The notes: generated from the sequence alone by a model not told the origin. A DNA stretch of 64,000 bases from SAR202 cluster bacterium bin127 (GCA_002239045.1 MPNN01000003.1:124001-188000); one strand, 5' to 3'; counted from the first letter of the stretch, positions 50,938 through 59,871 are shown. Numbers and translations are program-made.

Positions 50938-51600
50938 TTACTCGACGACGCACACGGCTCCAATGGCGGTGTCACCAGAAAACTCGGACCGATAGCGATG
51001 GCACCCGACGATCGTGAAGGTGTGTTCACCGCAACATTCGTCGCCGCCGAATGACGGCTTCCAAAGAGCACCCGTGTCCCATTGTTCGGCTTCTCCCTCG
51101 AAACTCCGCGCACTGCTGGCGCTATTGCGGGGGTTCTCCCAGATGACTTTAGTTCCGACCTTTACCTTTATCACCTCTGGCTCAAAAAAGTACGTATCGG
51201 CAAGCAGCACCCGGGCTTCGCCTTCGAGGGCTGCTCCCTCGGGAACTTCGATCGCTACGGCCTCTTCGCCTTCCACCTGGGCTTGTTCAGAACCCGCATC
51301 CGTCCCAACCGCGCGTCCACCTTCCGTGCTGCCAGTCTCGGCATCGGCCGTCGCCCTGGCTTGTGCCGTTGCCTGAACCTGAGCAGCGATGGTGTTTTTG
51401 CCGACGGTGATACCAGCATCCGGATCGCCTCCTTCAGCGATAACCGCCTCCGCAGTCGCCGTGGAGTTTAGGACTTTCAGGTCGGCTTCGAACGTCTGAA
51501 TTGTCTCAAACTGAGACGGGCCACCGCAGGCGACAATCGCCGTTGCGACAGTCATGGCCGCCCAAACGGCGAGCAAGAGTGCAAGTGCTTTAACTTTCAT
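50938..51600 (-). CDS. Cupredoxin-fold lipoprotein with degenerate copper site
   Basis: 220 aa. Signal peptide with lipobox VAC (Cys25), an Ala/Thr/Gly/Glu-rich linker (about 30-115) and a C-terminal plastocyanin-like beta-sandwich (about 125-220; VIKVKVGTKVIWENP, HTFTIVGCHRYRSEFSGDTAIG). Blue-copper ligands His, Cys, His and Met cannot be placed: the first His site reads NSASS, and CHRYRS replaces the Y-x-C strand. It is therefore probably not a copper protein. ATG 51600 has GAGGAG upstream. Last gene after the ABC importer permeases. Confidence 0.72.
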   Translation of the reverse strand: MKVKALALLLAVWAAMTVATAIVACGGPSQFETIQTFEADLKVLNSTATAEAVIAEGGDPDAGITVGKNTIAAQVQATAQARATADAETGSTEGGRAVGTDAGSEQAQVEGEEAVAIEVPEGAALEGEARVLLADTYFFEPEVIKVKVGTKVIWENPRNSASSARSFEGEAEQWDTGALWKPSFGGDECCGEHTFTIVGCHRYRSEFSGDTAIGAVCVVE

Positions 51601-51621
51601 TGACACACTCCTCAAAGATGT

Positions 51622-52689
51622 TTAGGCCACCTGGCGCAGTCGCGGATCCAATCTGTCTCGCAACCAGTCGCCAAAGAAGTTCATCGACAGAACCACAAGG
51701 AAGATCGCGAAGCCGGGAACCAATGTCAAGTGGGGAGATTGAAGAATGTAATCGCGCCCTTCATTGGTCATCACTCCCCACGCTGGCGTGGGGGGTTGGA
51801 TACCGGCACCGACGAAACTCAGCGTTGATTCCGCAAGTATCAATCCGCTAGTGTTCAAACTCGCGACAACAATCACGGTGTTCATAATGCCGGGCACCAA
51901 GTGACGCCATATGATGCGGATGTCTGACGCGCCAGCAACTCTGGCAGCAGAAATAAAGTCCAACTCGCGCAGAACAAATACTTGCGCGCGAATCACGCGC
52001 ACAAATCCCACCCAAGCCACGAGCATCAGAACGAAAAGCAACATATCAACCTTCCAAATCAATATGTTGACCTTGGTGCCGAAAAGCTGGGTGACCACGA
52101 TTGCGACCATGATGAACGGCAATGCATTCCAAATGTCGACAAACCTCGTCACAATCTCGTCCAAAATCCCACCGTAATAACCGCTGAAGAGGGCCACGGC
52201 AGTGCCTAGAAGCATCCCAGAAGTCAAAGAGAATCCCACTACCGCAATCGAGATACGCGATCCGTGCAACAACCTACTGAAGATGTCACGGCCCGTGTGG
52301 TCGGCTCCGAGGATATGCAATTTGCCGCATTGCACTATGTTGTCGGTGGTAGCTTCCTCACTCGGATCTATCGCGTCACACGATCTGAAACTCAGTTCTT
52401 CAATCGTCTCACCGCCAAGCGGAATATACGCCGCGCGAGATTTTTGCCACAACCCGAGGTTGCGATCATGAGAAAAACCCTTGTCCCTAGGGAATGGCGC
52501 CACGTACGGACCGATGATCGCGGCGACAAGCAATGCAACCAATATGATGACCGGAATTATCGGGTAGCGACGGAGATAGTACCACGTCTTGATTACCGGG
52601 TTATTAGTGCGCCCGTACAAAGAAGCTTCATCGCTCGTAACCGCAACTGCTTCGACCGCAGGTTCCTGCCTGTCAACTTCGGTAGCCAT
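51622..52689 (-). CDS. ABC importer permease, DppC/OppC type
   Basis: 355 aa. One N-terminal hydrophobic segment (about 45-65) precedes a large insertion, then five more. The EAA-loop-like region and C-terminal FVGAGIQPPTPAWGVMTNEGR are as in dipeptide/oligopeptide permeases. ATG 52689 has GAGGA nearby. It follows the DppB-type gene by 44 bp. No ATPase subunits are encoded nearby. Confidence 0.9.
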   Translation of the reverse strand: MATEVDRQEPAVEAVAVTSDEASLYGRTNNPVIKTWYYLRRYPIIPVIILVALLVAAIIGPYVAPFPRDKGFSHDRNLGLWQKSRAAYIPLGGETIEELSFRSCDAIDPSEEATTDNIVQCGKLHILGADHTGRDIFSRLLHGSRISIAVVGFSLTSGMLLGTAVALFSGYYGGILDEIVTRFVDIWNALPFIMVAIVVTQLFGTKVNILIWKVDMLLFVLMLVAWVGFVRVIRAQVFVLRELDFISAARVAGASDIRIIWRHLVPGIMNTVIVVASLNTSGLILAESTLSFVGAGIQPPTPAWGVMTNEGRDYILQSPHLTLVPGFAIFLVVLSMNFFGDWLRDRLDPRLRQVA

Positions 52690-52733
52690 ACGCAATATCC
52701 TCAATTTTCACGATTGAGCCGAAATCGTCCCAT

Positions 52734-53678
52734 CTATCTGAGTCGGACACGGGGATCGATAATCGTGTAGAGAATGTCCGCAACCGTGGCGAACACCAAG
52801 AAATACACGAGGAAGACGACAACAGTGCCCAGTAACAACGGGAAATCGTTGTTCTGGACGGCATCCAGCAATGCCACTTGCCCGATGCCTGGCCACGAAA
52901 ACACGATCTCAACTACTAATGCGCCATTCAAAAAGCCGGCAAACAAAAGCAACATCGACGTGATTGGGGCAACCAACGCGTTTCTCAAGGCATGCTTGAA
53001 GATAACTTTCGTGTTGCCCACGCCTTTGGCACGTGCCATCTTCACGAACTCGGAATCAAGGATCTCGAGCATTGAAGACCTTGTTAGCCGCATCAAACCA
53101 GCTGCGGAACCCCAACCTAACGCTAAACAAGGCAACACGTATTCTCTCAAGTTCAGTTCGTCTGGTGATCTGCCGCCAGCGGGGAACCACCCCAGATTGA
53201 CCGACAACAACCAAATCATCACGATTCCGGTGACGAACGGCGGAGCCGCTTGGCCCACCAAAGCTAGGAATCGCGAAAGATAGTCAAATATCCCCCCTCT
53301 CCACACGGCCGCCACAACCCCCGTTGGTATGCCCATCACGACGGCAATCAGCCATCCACCAACACCCAGCTGCACAGTAGCACCAAGTCGTCCCTTGATG
53401 ATGTCCCAAACGTCGATCTGTAGACCTAACGAAACGCCAAAATCAAGTCTGAATACGCGTCCGAGCCACTCCACATATTGAACTGGAGCCGGCTTGTCGA
53501 ACCCGAGTCGATCGCCTAAACGGTTCCAACTCTCCTGAGTGAGACCGTACCCACTTTGCGGAACAAATATCTCGCGCGGGTCTTTCGGGTTGACGTGAAC
53601 GAGGATGAAAATCGCCAGCGTAGCGCCGAACACGGATGCCAGTGAGGTGAATATGCGACCTGCCAAAAAACGAAACAT
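52734..53678 (-). CDS. ABC importer permease, DppB/OppB type
   Basis: 314 aa, six hydrophobic segments. N-terminal FLAGRIFTSLASVFGATLAIF and the late VVEIVFSWPGIGQVALLDAVQNNDFPLLLG are the DppB/OppB signatures. Pairs with the DppC-type permease downstream. The gene is 278 bp after the binding protein gene; that gap contains strong hairpins. Confidence 0.92.
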   Translation of the reverse strand: MFRFLAGRIFTSLASVFGATLAIFILVHVNPKDPREIFVPQSGYGLTQESWNRLGDRLGFDKPAPVQYVEWLGRVFRLDFGVSLGLQIDVWDIIKGRLGATVQLGVGGWLIAVVMGIPTGVVAAVWRGGIFDYLSRFLALVGQAAPPFVTGIVMIWLLSVNLGWFPAGGRSPDELNLREYVLPCLALGWGSAAGLMRLTRSSMLEILDSEFVKMARAKGVGNTKVIFKHALRNALVAPITSMLLLFAGFLNGALVVEIVFSWPGIGQVALLDAVQNNDFPLLLGTVVVFLVYFLVFATVADILYTIIDPRVRLR

Positions 53679-53849
53679 TGCTGGCTCCCGGATCTAAGCG
53701 AAACCGATCCCTTGCATCCTCTACAGGTGTCGAAGTCCTTTATTGGTCATCGAGTAGGCCACGTCCAAGTCCATCGAACCAATCGTGATCTTGAATCCGT
53801 CGCCGGATTTCTTGCCCCGTGCCACATGACCGATCGACACGTTTCGCGC

Positions 53850-53891
53850 GATGGCGGTGTGAGATTCTCATCGAATCTGCGCACCGCCATC
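53850..53891 (-). repeat. Long intercistronic hairpin between binding protein and DppB
   Basis: GATGGCGGTG (53850-53859) pairs with CACCGCCATC (53882-53891); inside, AGATTC (53862-53867) pairs with GAATCT (53873-53878). In all 16 bp with a small internal loop and a 5-nt loop. Such a structure can protect the upstream binding-protein mRNA from exonucleases or reduce read-through into the permeases. Confidence 0.65.
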
Positions 53892-53903
53892 TGCTGGTTG
53901 GCC

Positions 53904-53931
53904 GGAGCTCGAGTTCGAAAACCCGGGCTCC
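53904..53931 (-). repeat. Second hairpin after the binding-protein gene
   Basis: GGAGC and GCTCC flank an inner GTT/AAC pairing around CGAA (53904-53931), 26 bp after the stop of the binding-protein gene. Weaker than the longer hairpin downstream of it. Confidence 0.4.
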
Positions 53932-53956
53932 TGACCATCCCATTTCGTCTCTGTAA

Positions 53957-56176
53957 CTACCTGATTACGATGAACTCAGGGTTAGTCGAAACGTTGCTGT
54001 AGTGCTGCTGCCTACCGTTCCAAGAAGCGATTCTCGGACCAGCGATGATGCCCTTCGGCACCTGGAAAGCACCAGCGTACTGCACCCAGTACATCGAGTA
54101 GTCGACCCAAGTCAGGTGCAACTCTTCACGAGCCGCTTTGTCCTGCTCAGCGAGGATCTCGAACAGCCACTTGCCGCCAGGCTGCGACTCGAAGCCTACG
54201 CCCCAACCAGGTCGGCTGGATGACGTGTCAACGGTCGGCAGCGGCCAGTCAAGCGGGTAGACGTTCGAGTGAACGTCGCCGTTCTTGAGAACCGGAAGGA
54301 ATTGGACGCGTCGGCGCATTCTCTGCGAGATTACTCCGCCGTAGTCTTCGATCAACTGCTCAATTTCGATACCGAGCTGTTCCCACTGCGAGGTGATGTA
54401 GTCAGCGATTTCAAGTCCGACTTCACCAGCTTCCGCGACGTAGGCCTGCAACGTCAGGTTCTCGATGCCTTGGCGCTTGCCACCAACCAGCGGGTAGCCA
54501 GCTGCTTGCAAGAGCGCGTCGGCCATGGCGAGGTCGCCGTTGGGCGTTTCCCAAGGGACACCGTTTTCGAACGGTGTTCCAGCGGCAAGAGGCGAACACT
54601 CTACTCGGTTACCGATCCAGTCCCAGCAGCCGGTGTTGCGTTCAGCATCCCAGCCGGGGTATTCAGGACCCATGTACTCGGAGTAGATGGGAGTACCTTT
54701 GCCATCGAGGAAGACGTTGTTGATCTCGTTCCTGTCCATCGCGATGGAGAGGGCGAGGCGGACCAGGCGAGCCTGTTCCATGTCGCTGATACCAGGCGGG
54801 TTGTCCGTGTCAGCGTACGGTGCGTTTCCGCATCGCTCGTGACCAGGTGCGTCACCGTCCGTGCAAGGTGCGTCCTCGGTTCCCCAAGGGTTACCAATCC
54901 ACGGGTAGTCCTGCTCGTATGGACCCTCGTTCGGGCCAGATCCGCAAGCATTGTCGAGCGCCGCGCTGGTGCGGTCATCACCGCAAGCCCAAGGCTCTAG
55001 CGGTTCGTCAGTGCGAGCGTGCGAGTGCTCCCAGAGAAGACCTGGGAACAAAATGGACTGTCCAACGAAGCCACCCGGCATAGTTTCCAGGAAGCGGTAG
55101 CCCTCTTGCACAACACCAGGGACGAGTTTGAAGTCTAGGTGCGCCAAGTCGGCTTCGCCGTTGCGGAGCATCGCGATTCGCGTGTTGTTCTCTGCAACCT
55201 GAATCTGGGTGAACTTGTCGATGCCAGGCGAGACACGCCAGTGGTCGTCAACGGCCTCTGTCGTGCAGCGGTCGCCAGGTACACAATGACCTTGGACGAA
55301 CGGGCCGGTCGCGATGTGGTGTTCGCGGGCCCACTCAACGCCCATGGAGTCGGCGTGTGCCAAGTAGTAGAGACCTCGTGCTGCGCTCAAGCAACCGAAC
55401 TGTGAGATCGGGAGGCAGAAGTAAACCGGCGAAACGAGGCCGATCTCGACTGTCCAATCATCAACCTTCTTGGCTTCCAAGAAGATGGCTGCTAGGTCAC
55501 CAGAGTTACCGTACGTGGTGTCAGGGTTGGTCGTCGCGTTCGACTCGTTAAAGTAGCGAACTACTGAGTCGGCATCGACGATACCAAAGTCTTGGTCTTC
55601 AAAACCGATCGGTGAGTTGAACGGGATACCGTTACCGTCCGGACCCTGTCGCATAGTCATGCGGACGCGGGTGCCAGCCGGGTCGATGTCCCAAGATTCC
55701 ACCAGTTCTGGCGTCATCGGGTCACCGTTCTCGAAGTGGTAGAAGTACTCTTCCACGCCACCGCTGACGGTCGGTGTGCCAGCGTATGGGCCGATCGTCG
55801 GGAGACCGATAACCGCGCTAACTCTGCGAACTGCAGAGACGACTTCGATGTCCTCTGCCATGGCCTCGGGAGCCATGGCTGCGGCTGCCGTAGCTGCCGG
55901 AGCAGCAGTAGCGGCCGGGGCAGCTTCCATTGCTGCCTCACCCTTTTGTGCCGGGGCAGCCTTTTGCGCGGCGGCGGCTTTTTCAGCCGGTCGTGCGGTT
56001 GCTGCAGGCGCCGCTTTCTGAGCTGGAGCTGCTGCTGCTGCTGCCTTCGCCGGCGCTGCCGGCAAAGGTGTCGCCGGTTCTTCGGAGCTACCACAGGCAA
56101 GTCCGAATGCGGTTGCCGCAACAGCCACCATCAAGGGCAGAAATCCCCACCGCTTGATTAGATAGGTTAGTTTCAT
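53957..56176 (-). CDS. ABC transporter substrate-binding lipoprotein (SBP_bac_5), Ala/Lys/Pro-rich linker
   Basis: 739 aa, larger than the usual 500-600. Signal peptide and lipobox LAC (Cys28). Residues about 36-105 are a low-complexity Ala/Pro/Lys tract with AAPA and AQKA repeats; then the family-5 binding domain begins (VSAVRRVSAVIGLPT). It carries unusually many Cys, some in pairs (CVPGDRC; CGDD...CGS), consistent with disulfides outside the cytoplasm. Family 5 proteins bind peptides, opines or nickel; the ligand is unknown. RBS AGGAGG lies 9 nt before ATG. Confidence 0.9.
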   Translation of the reverse strand: MKLTYLIKRWGFLPLMVAVAATAFGLACGSSEEPATPLPAAPAKAAAAAAPAQKAAPAATARPAEKAAAAQKAAPAQKGEAAMEAAPAATAAPAATAAAAMAPEAMAEDIEVVSAVRRVSAVIGLPTIGPYAGTPTVSGGVEEYFYHFENGDPMTPELVESWDIDPAGTRVRMTMRQGPDGNGIPFNSPIGFEDQDFGIVDADSVVRYFNESNATTNPDTTYGNSGDLAAIFLEAKKVDDWTVEIGLVSPVYFCLPISQFGCLSAARGLYYLAHADSMGVEWAREHHIATGPFVQGHCVPGDRCTTEAVDDHWRVSPGIDKFTQIQVAENNTRIAMLRNGEADLAHLDFKLVPGVVQEGYRFLETMPGGFVGQSILFPGLLWEHSHARTDEPLEPWACGDDRTSAALDNACGSGPNEGPYEQDYPWIGNPWGTEDAPCTDGDAPGHERCGNAPYADTDNPPGISDMEQARLVRLALSIAMDRNEINNVFLDGKGTPIYSEYMGPEYPGWDAERNTGCWDWIGNRVECSPLAAGTPFENGVPWETPNGDLAMADALLQAAGYPLVGGKRQGIENLTLQAYVAEAGEVGLEIADYITSQWEQLGIEIEQLIEDYGGVISQRMRRRVQFLPVLKNGDVHSNVYPLDWPLPTVDTSSSRPGWGVGFESQPGGKWLFEILAEQDKAAREELHLTWVDYSMYWVQYAGAFQVPKGIIAGPRIASWNGRQQHYSNVSTNPEFIVIR

Positions 56177-56258
56177 GCAATGAACCTCCTGTATTGTCCG
56201 GGTGGAGATGGTTCTTTAAGATGCGGACTAGCCGCATCAAGCCCCAACCGGTCGTTCA

Positions 56259-56286
56259 ATAGTATCCACGATTGCGTCATGGACAA
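56259..56286 (-). promoter_or_regulatory. Candidate promoter of the binding-protein operon
   Basis: TTGTCC (56281-56286) and TACTAT (56259-56264) on the minus strand with 16-nt spacing, 80 nt upstream of the gene start. It overlaps the divergent plus-strand promoter. Confidence 0.35.
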
Positions 56287-56308
56287 CTGCAACTTCGCAG
56301 AGTATACA
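56280..56308 (+). promoter_or_regulatory. Candidate promoter of the SDR-CinA-like operon
   Basis: TGGACA (56280-56285) then, after 17 nt, TATACA (56303-56308) on the plus strand. The -35 region is shared with the minus-strand candidate, so transcription of the two sides may exclude one another. Confidence 0.45.
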
Positions 56309-56457
56309 GCATACATCACGCCTCGCGGCTTACAATACGCGGGTAAATCTAGCACCGCAAACGGTGTTTGTCAAATGAACCGAAGCGAATCTGACTACGA
56401 AAAAGGACCAATAGACAACCATGTCGGACATAGCCAACATTCGTCAGCGCGGTCGCA

Positions 56458-57213
56458 ATGCTTAACGGAAAAACTCTCTTAATAACCGGAGCAAGTTCGG
56501 GCATCGGACGCGCCACTGCAGAAGTCGTCGCCCAATACGGTGCAAACGTCGTTGTTGCGGCGCGAAGAACCGAGCTTTGTGCTCAAGTCGCTGAAGAGAT
56601 TCGTGCCGACGGGGGCAACGCAACGCACGTGACGGCCGACGTGACCAACCCGACGGATGTTCATCGCATGATCGAGCACACAATCGCTACGTTCGGGAAA
56701 ATCGACGGCGCGTTCAACAACGCTGGGGTACTGTTGGACACCGGCCGCATTCACGAGATGGATGATGAAGTGCTGGACAGATCTTGGGAGGTAAACGTTA
56801 AGGGGATTTGGCTATGTATGAAAGCGGAGATTCAGGCGATGATCGAGCATGGAGGTGGCGGAGCGATCGTGAACGACTCTTCCCGTAACGGTCTGCGCGC
56901 GGATATCAGAAGACCAGCATATACGGCCACGAAACACGCGGTCAGCGGATTAACCAAGGCGGCAGCTCTCGACTACGCCCGCATGAACATTCGCATTAAC
57001 GGCATCTGCCCGGGACCGATCGACACCGATATGATGCGTTCCGTCGACCGCGGCGATGCGGATGTGCGTCGAAGGATTGAAGCTGCGGTGCCCTTGGCGC
57101 GGTATGGGAAACCCGAAGAAGTCGGCGAACTTGTTGCTTGGTTGCTGTCTGAACGAGCTTCGTACCTGACGGGCCAAATGGTAGGGATAGATGGAGGCTT
57201 ATTGGCAGCATGA
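56458..57213 (+). CDS. Short-chain dehydrogenase/reductase
   Basis: 251 aa. NAD(P)-binding TGASSGIG (about 10-17), NNAG, and the catalytic Tyr-Lys in YTATKHA; the catalytic Ser is in NDSSRNG. C-terminal DGGLLAA is typical of FabG-like enzymes. A 14-codon frame (ATG at 56421) overlaps the start. The last 4 bp overlap the CinA-like gene (ATGA), so the two are coupled. Substrate unknown. Confidence 0.9.
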   Translation: MLNGKTLLITGASSGIGRATAEVVAQYGANVVVAARRTELCAQVAEEIRADGGNATHVTADVTNPTDVHRMIEHTIATFGKIDGAFNNAGVLLDTGRIHEMDDEVLDRSWEVNVKGIWLCMKAEIQAMIEHGGGGAIVNDSSRNGLRADIRRPAYTATKHAVSGLTKAAALDYARMNIRINGICPGPIDTDMMRSVDRGDADVRRRIEAAVPLARYGKPEEVGELVAWLLSERASYLTGQMVGIDGGLLAA

Positions 57214-57761
57214 ACGATCGACACGTCACCGCGCTCGTGCAACAAATCCACGACTCCTCAGCGAAGGCCTGTTTGGTGATTACCGGAGCAGGAACCAGCG
57301 CCATATCGGCCCTATTTTCGGTCGCTGGTGCTTCACGTACTGTATTAGACGCGCAGATTCCCTACTCGAGCGCCGCACTCGCGCGATATGTCGGTAAGGA
57401 AGCCGAGCAACACGTTTCCCGTAACGAAGCTGACGTTATGGCTGAAACGGCATACGATCGTGCCGTCCAACTATCTGGATCGAAAGGCGCAGAAGATCGA
57501 GTTATCGGGCTGTCGTGCACCGCGGCAATCGCTACCGACCGTCTGCGGCGAGGGGAAAATCGTGCGCATATTGGATGGCACGACGGAAAACGAGGTGCGA
57601 CGTACTCAATCGTGATGAACAAAGGCGAACGCGAGCGCGCAGAAGAAGAAAAACTGTGCGGCGCGATCGTCCTCAACGCGCTTGCCGATGCATGCGGCAT
57701 CGCAGAGAGGCTCGAACTCGATCTCTTGGACGGTGAAATTGTCGAACGCGTCGTACGTTGA
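57210..57761 (+). CDS. CinA-like protein (amidohydrolase-type family)
   Basis: 183 aa, shorter than standalone CinA C-terminal domains by little. GAGTSAISALFSVAGASRTVLDAQIPYS replaces the usual TAESCTGG-type motif; GLSCTAAIATDRLRRGENRAHIG aligns with the later conserved GIAGP segment. The catalytic Ser of the nicotinamide-nucleotide amidohydrolases is thus not obvious. It is coupled to the SDR upstream and overlaps a nucleotidyltransferase downstream in another frame. Confidence 0.7.
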   Translation: MNDRHVTALVQQIHDSSAKACLVITGAGTSAISALFSVAGASRTVLDAQIPYSSAALARYVGKEAEQHVSRNEADVMAETAYDRAVQLSGSKGAEDRVIGLSCTAAIATDRLRRGENRAHIGWHDGKRGATYSIVMNKGERERAEEEKLCGAIVLNALADACGIAERLELDLLDGEIVERVVR

Positions 57762-58368
57762 ACCAGTCGTTACCGGAAAACGGCCCCTCGCCGTCTATCG
57801 CGTCAGTCACGGCTGGTCGGAAACGCCGCCGAACGACGCCATCATGCTCGCCGGATCGTTTCGCCCCTTGCATCGGGCGCACCGGGCGCTCTTGGAAACG
57901 GGCCTCTCAGTATCCGCGAAAGCGTTGATCCCGTGCTTCGAGATCTCGATTCGCAACGTCGAGAAACCAGAAATCGCAACCTCCGACTTGGACCGGCGAT
58001 TGCAGCAATTTCAACAGCCAGACGACATCATCGTAATCACTCGCGCCGCCACATTCTTGGAAAAAGCCCAGTTGATGCCGGGTACGACCTTTGTAATCGG
58101 TTACGACACGGCGATTAGGCTCTTCGACGATCGGTTCTATACCGATAGTGGGTCACATACACCGAGTCTGGACGCAATGAGCGAGCTGCGCGAATTGGGC
58201 TCGAGTTTTATCGTCGGAGGTAGACACGACGCTGACGGCAACTTCAAGACGATCCGCGACATGTTCATCCCACCAGGTTTTGAAGAATTGCTGATCGAGA
58301 TTCCTGAGCACCAATTTTCGGACCCTGTTTCCTCGACGCAACTTCGGAGTTCTCAAGCGTCCAACTGA
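57733..58368 (+). CDS. Nucleotidyltransferase-like protein (HIGH superfamily)
   Basis: 211 aa with GTG 57733 as chosen start (TTG 57682, ATG 57688 or TTG 57739 also in frame). The N-terminal GSFRPLHRAHRALLE matches the (T/H)xxH-type motif of NMN/cytidylyl transferases, and the C-terminal SSTQLR resembles the ISSTxIR motif. Overlaps the CinA-like gene by up to 80 bp in a different frame. In plants I recall a single protein combining both parts; whether that holds should be checked. Confidence 0.7.
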   Translation: MKLSNASYVEPVVTGKRPLAVYRVSHGWSETPPNDAIMLAGSFRPLHRAHRALLETGLSVSAKALIPCFEISIRNVEKPEIATSDLDRRLQQFQQPDDIIVITRAATFLEKAQLMPGTTFVIGYDTAIRLFDDRFYTDSGSHTPSLDAMSELRELGSSFIVGGRHDADGNFKTIRDMFIPPGFEELLIEIPEHQFSDPVSSTQLRSSQASN

Positions 58369-58432
58369 TGTAACCGACTTACAATCGAAATTTGACCTCA
58401 GTTATTAGTCGCCAACCGATAGGAATCACGAA

Positions 58433-59020
58433 TTGACCCCCACGGAAAACCCGCGCATCGCCAGCGCCGATGTCGATCCATTGTTCATCAACCGCTGGTC
58501 GCCCCGTTCATTCTCGGACGCAAAACTCACCGGCGCCGAGATCGCATCGATATTCGAAGGCGCGCGCTGGTCGCCATCGTCGTTCAATCGTCAACCGTGG
58601 TTGTTCGTTTACGAGACTGATGGGCCAGATCGCGAGACATTCGACTCGATACTGATGCCAGGCAACCAACTATGGGCAAGCAAAGCCCCGCTAATCGGTT
58701 TCATCTTTGCGGAAACCAAGACGCAAGAAGGTCGGAGACCACGAACTTCACAATTCGACACTGGCGCCGCTTGGATGGCATTGGCGCTCCAAGCCCGATC
58801 GCTTGGCATCTACACCCACGGCATGGCCGGTATCGACTACGACTCAGTGCACGAGAAGCTAGGCGTTTCTGACGAGTACTACACCGCGATGTGCGGTTTT
58901 GTCGCCGGGAGGATTGGTCCCCGAGAGGCGCTACCCGAGGATTTGCGGGAGAGGGAATCCCCGAACGACCGGAAGCCGGTTAGCGAAATCGCTCATAAGG
59001 GTGTGATGACTACAGGTTAG
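58433..59020 (+). CDS. Nitroreductase-family FMN oxidoreductase
   Basis: 195 aa, TTG start at 58433. RWSPRSFSDAKL and the FMN-binding ARWSPSSFNRQPW are visible; later ARSLGIYTHGMAGID is the second conserved region. Lacks other domains. Natural substrates of these enzymes range from nitroaromatics to flavin-dependent dehydrogenation. It ends with a 4-bp overlap with the convergent SDR. Confidence 0.9.
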   Translation: MTPTENPRIASADVDPLFINRWSPRSFSDAKLTGAEIASIFEGARWSPSSFNRQPWLFVYETDGPDRETFDSILMPGNQLWASKAPLIGFIFAETKTQEGRRPRTSQFDTGAAWMALALQARSLGIYTHGMAGIDYDSVHEKLGVSDEYYTAMCGFVAGRIGPREALPEDLRERESPNDRKPVSEIAHKGVMTTG

Positions 59021-59871
59021 TCAAGCGCGCCAAAAGTGAAGTTATGGTCAGGGTTTTCGAGCGCGTAATGGGCTTGCCGTAATCCGAATTTCTCTTGCAG
59101 CTGTACCGTCAGACCGCCGTCGATCATCAACGTGTGACCTGTGATGAAGGATGCGTCATCGGAACACAGGAACGCGATGCCGGCGGCAATCTCTTCAGGC
59201 TTGCCGGTTCGTCTGAGAGGATATTGGTTGGCGAAGAACGCATGGCCTGTCGGGTTTTCGGCCCACATGTCAGATAGGCCTTCTCCGACTATGTGCCCAG
59301 GACCAATCGCGTTGGCACGGATACCATCTGGTCCGTACTGCACTGCCAATTGCCGCGTCAACCCAACCACGGCTGCCTTGCCGGTTTCGTAGACCAACAT
59401 CCCAGTTTCTTGGAGAAGGGAATGCACGGATGCGAGGTTGATGATCGAACCTCCGCCGACTTCACGCATGTGAGGCACCGCGTATTTTGCGCCGAGGTAT
59501 AGGGCTTTGACCAACACGTCGATGCCATAGTCCCAATCTTCTTCCTCGACGCTGATGGCATCGCCGTGGATTCGAGACTCGCCGGATATTACACTGAACG
59601 CGTTTTGTACCAAGATGTCCAAGCGACCGAAAGCATCCACGGCCTCCTCAACCATGCGCCGACAATCTTTGGAAGAAGACACGTCGACGTGTGCCGCGAC
59701 TGCATTGCCTCCGGCTTCGGCAATGCGTGCCACATTAGCCGCGGCAGCACCATCGTCGATATCTGCGATCAGCACGCTTGCGCCTTCTGCAGCCAATCGC
59801 CGCGCGGTCGCTCCTCCGATGCCTAGTGCCCCGCCCGTAATCAACGCGGCTTTGCCTTCGAATCTTGCCAT
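59017..59871 (-). CDS. Short-chain dehydrogenase/reductase
   Basis: 284 aa from ATG 59871, preceded by GGAGGT. An upstream in-frame extension to 60162 has no family similarity and runs into the next gene. Classical SDR motifs: GGALGIGG, the catalytic Ser in NLASVHS, and YETGK with Tyr and Lys. Ends in DGGLTVQLQEKFG with a longer tail. The substrate is unknown; divergent from the kinase-like gene. Confidence 0.9.
   Translation of the reverse strand: MARFEGKAALITGGALGIGGATARRLAAEGASVLIADIDDGAAAANVARIAEAGGNAVAAHVDVSSSKDCRRMVEEAVDAFGRLDILVQNAFSVISGESRIHGDAISVEEEDWDYGIDVLVKALYLGAKYAVPHMREVGGGSIINLASVHSLLQETGMLVYETGKAAVVGLTRQLAVQYGPDGIRANAIGPGHIVGEGLSDMWAENPTGHAFFANQYPLRRTGKPEEIAAGIAFLCSDDASFITGHTLMIDGGLTVQLQEKFGLRQAHYALENPDHNFTFGALD

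Noticed and set aside
50863-51054. 63-codon plus-strand frame after the ThiS-like gene
   Set aside because: It overlaps the cupredoxin-like gene on the other strand, which has a lipobox and ribosome-binding site; no similarity was seen.
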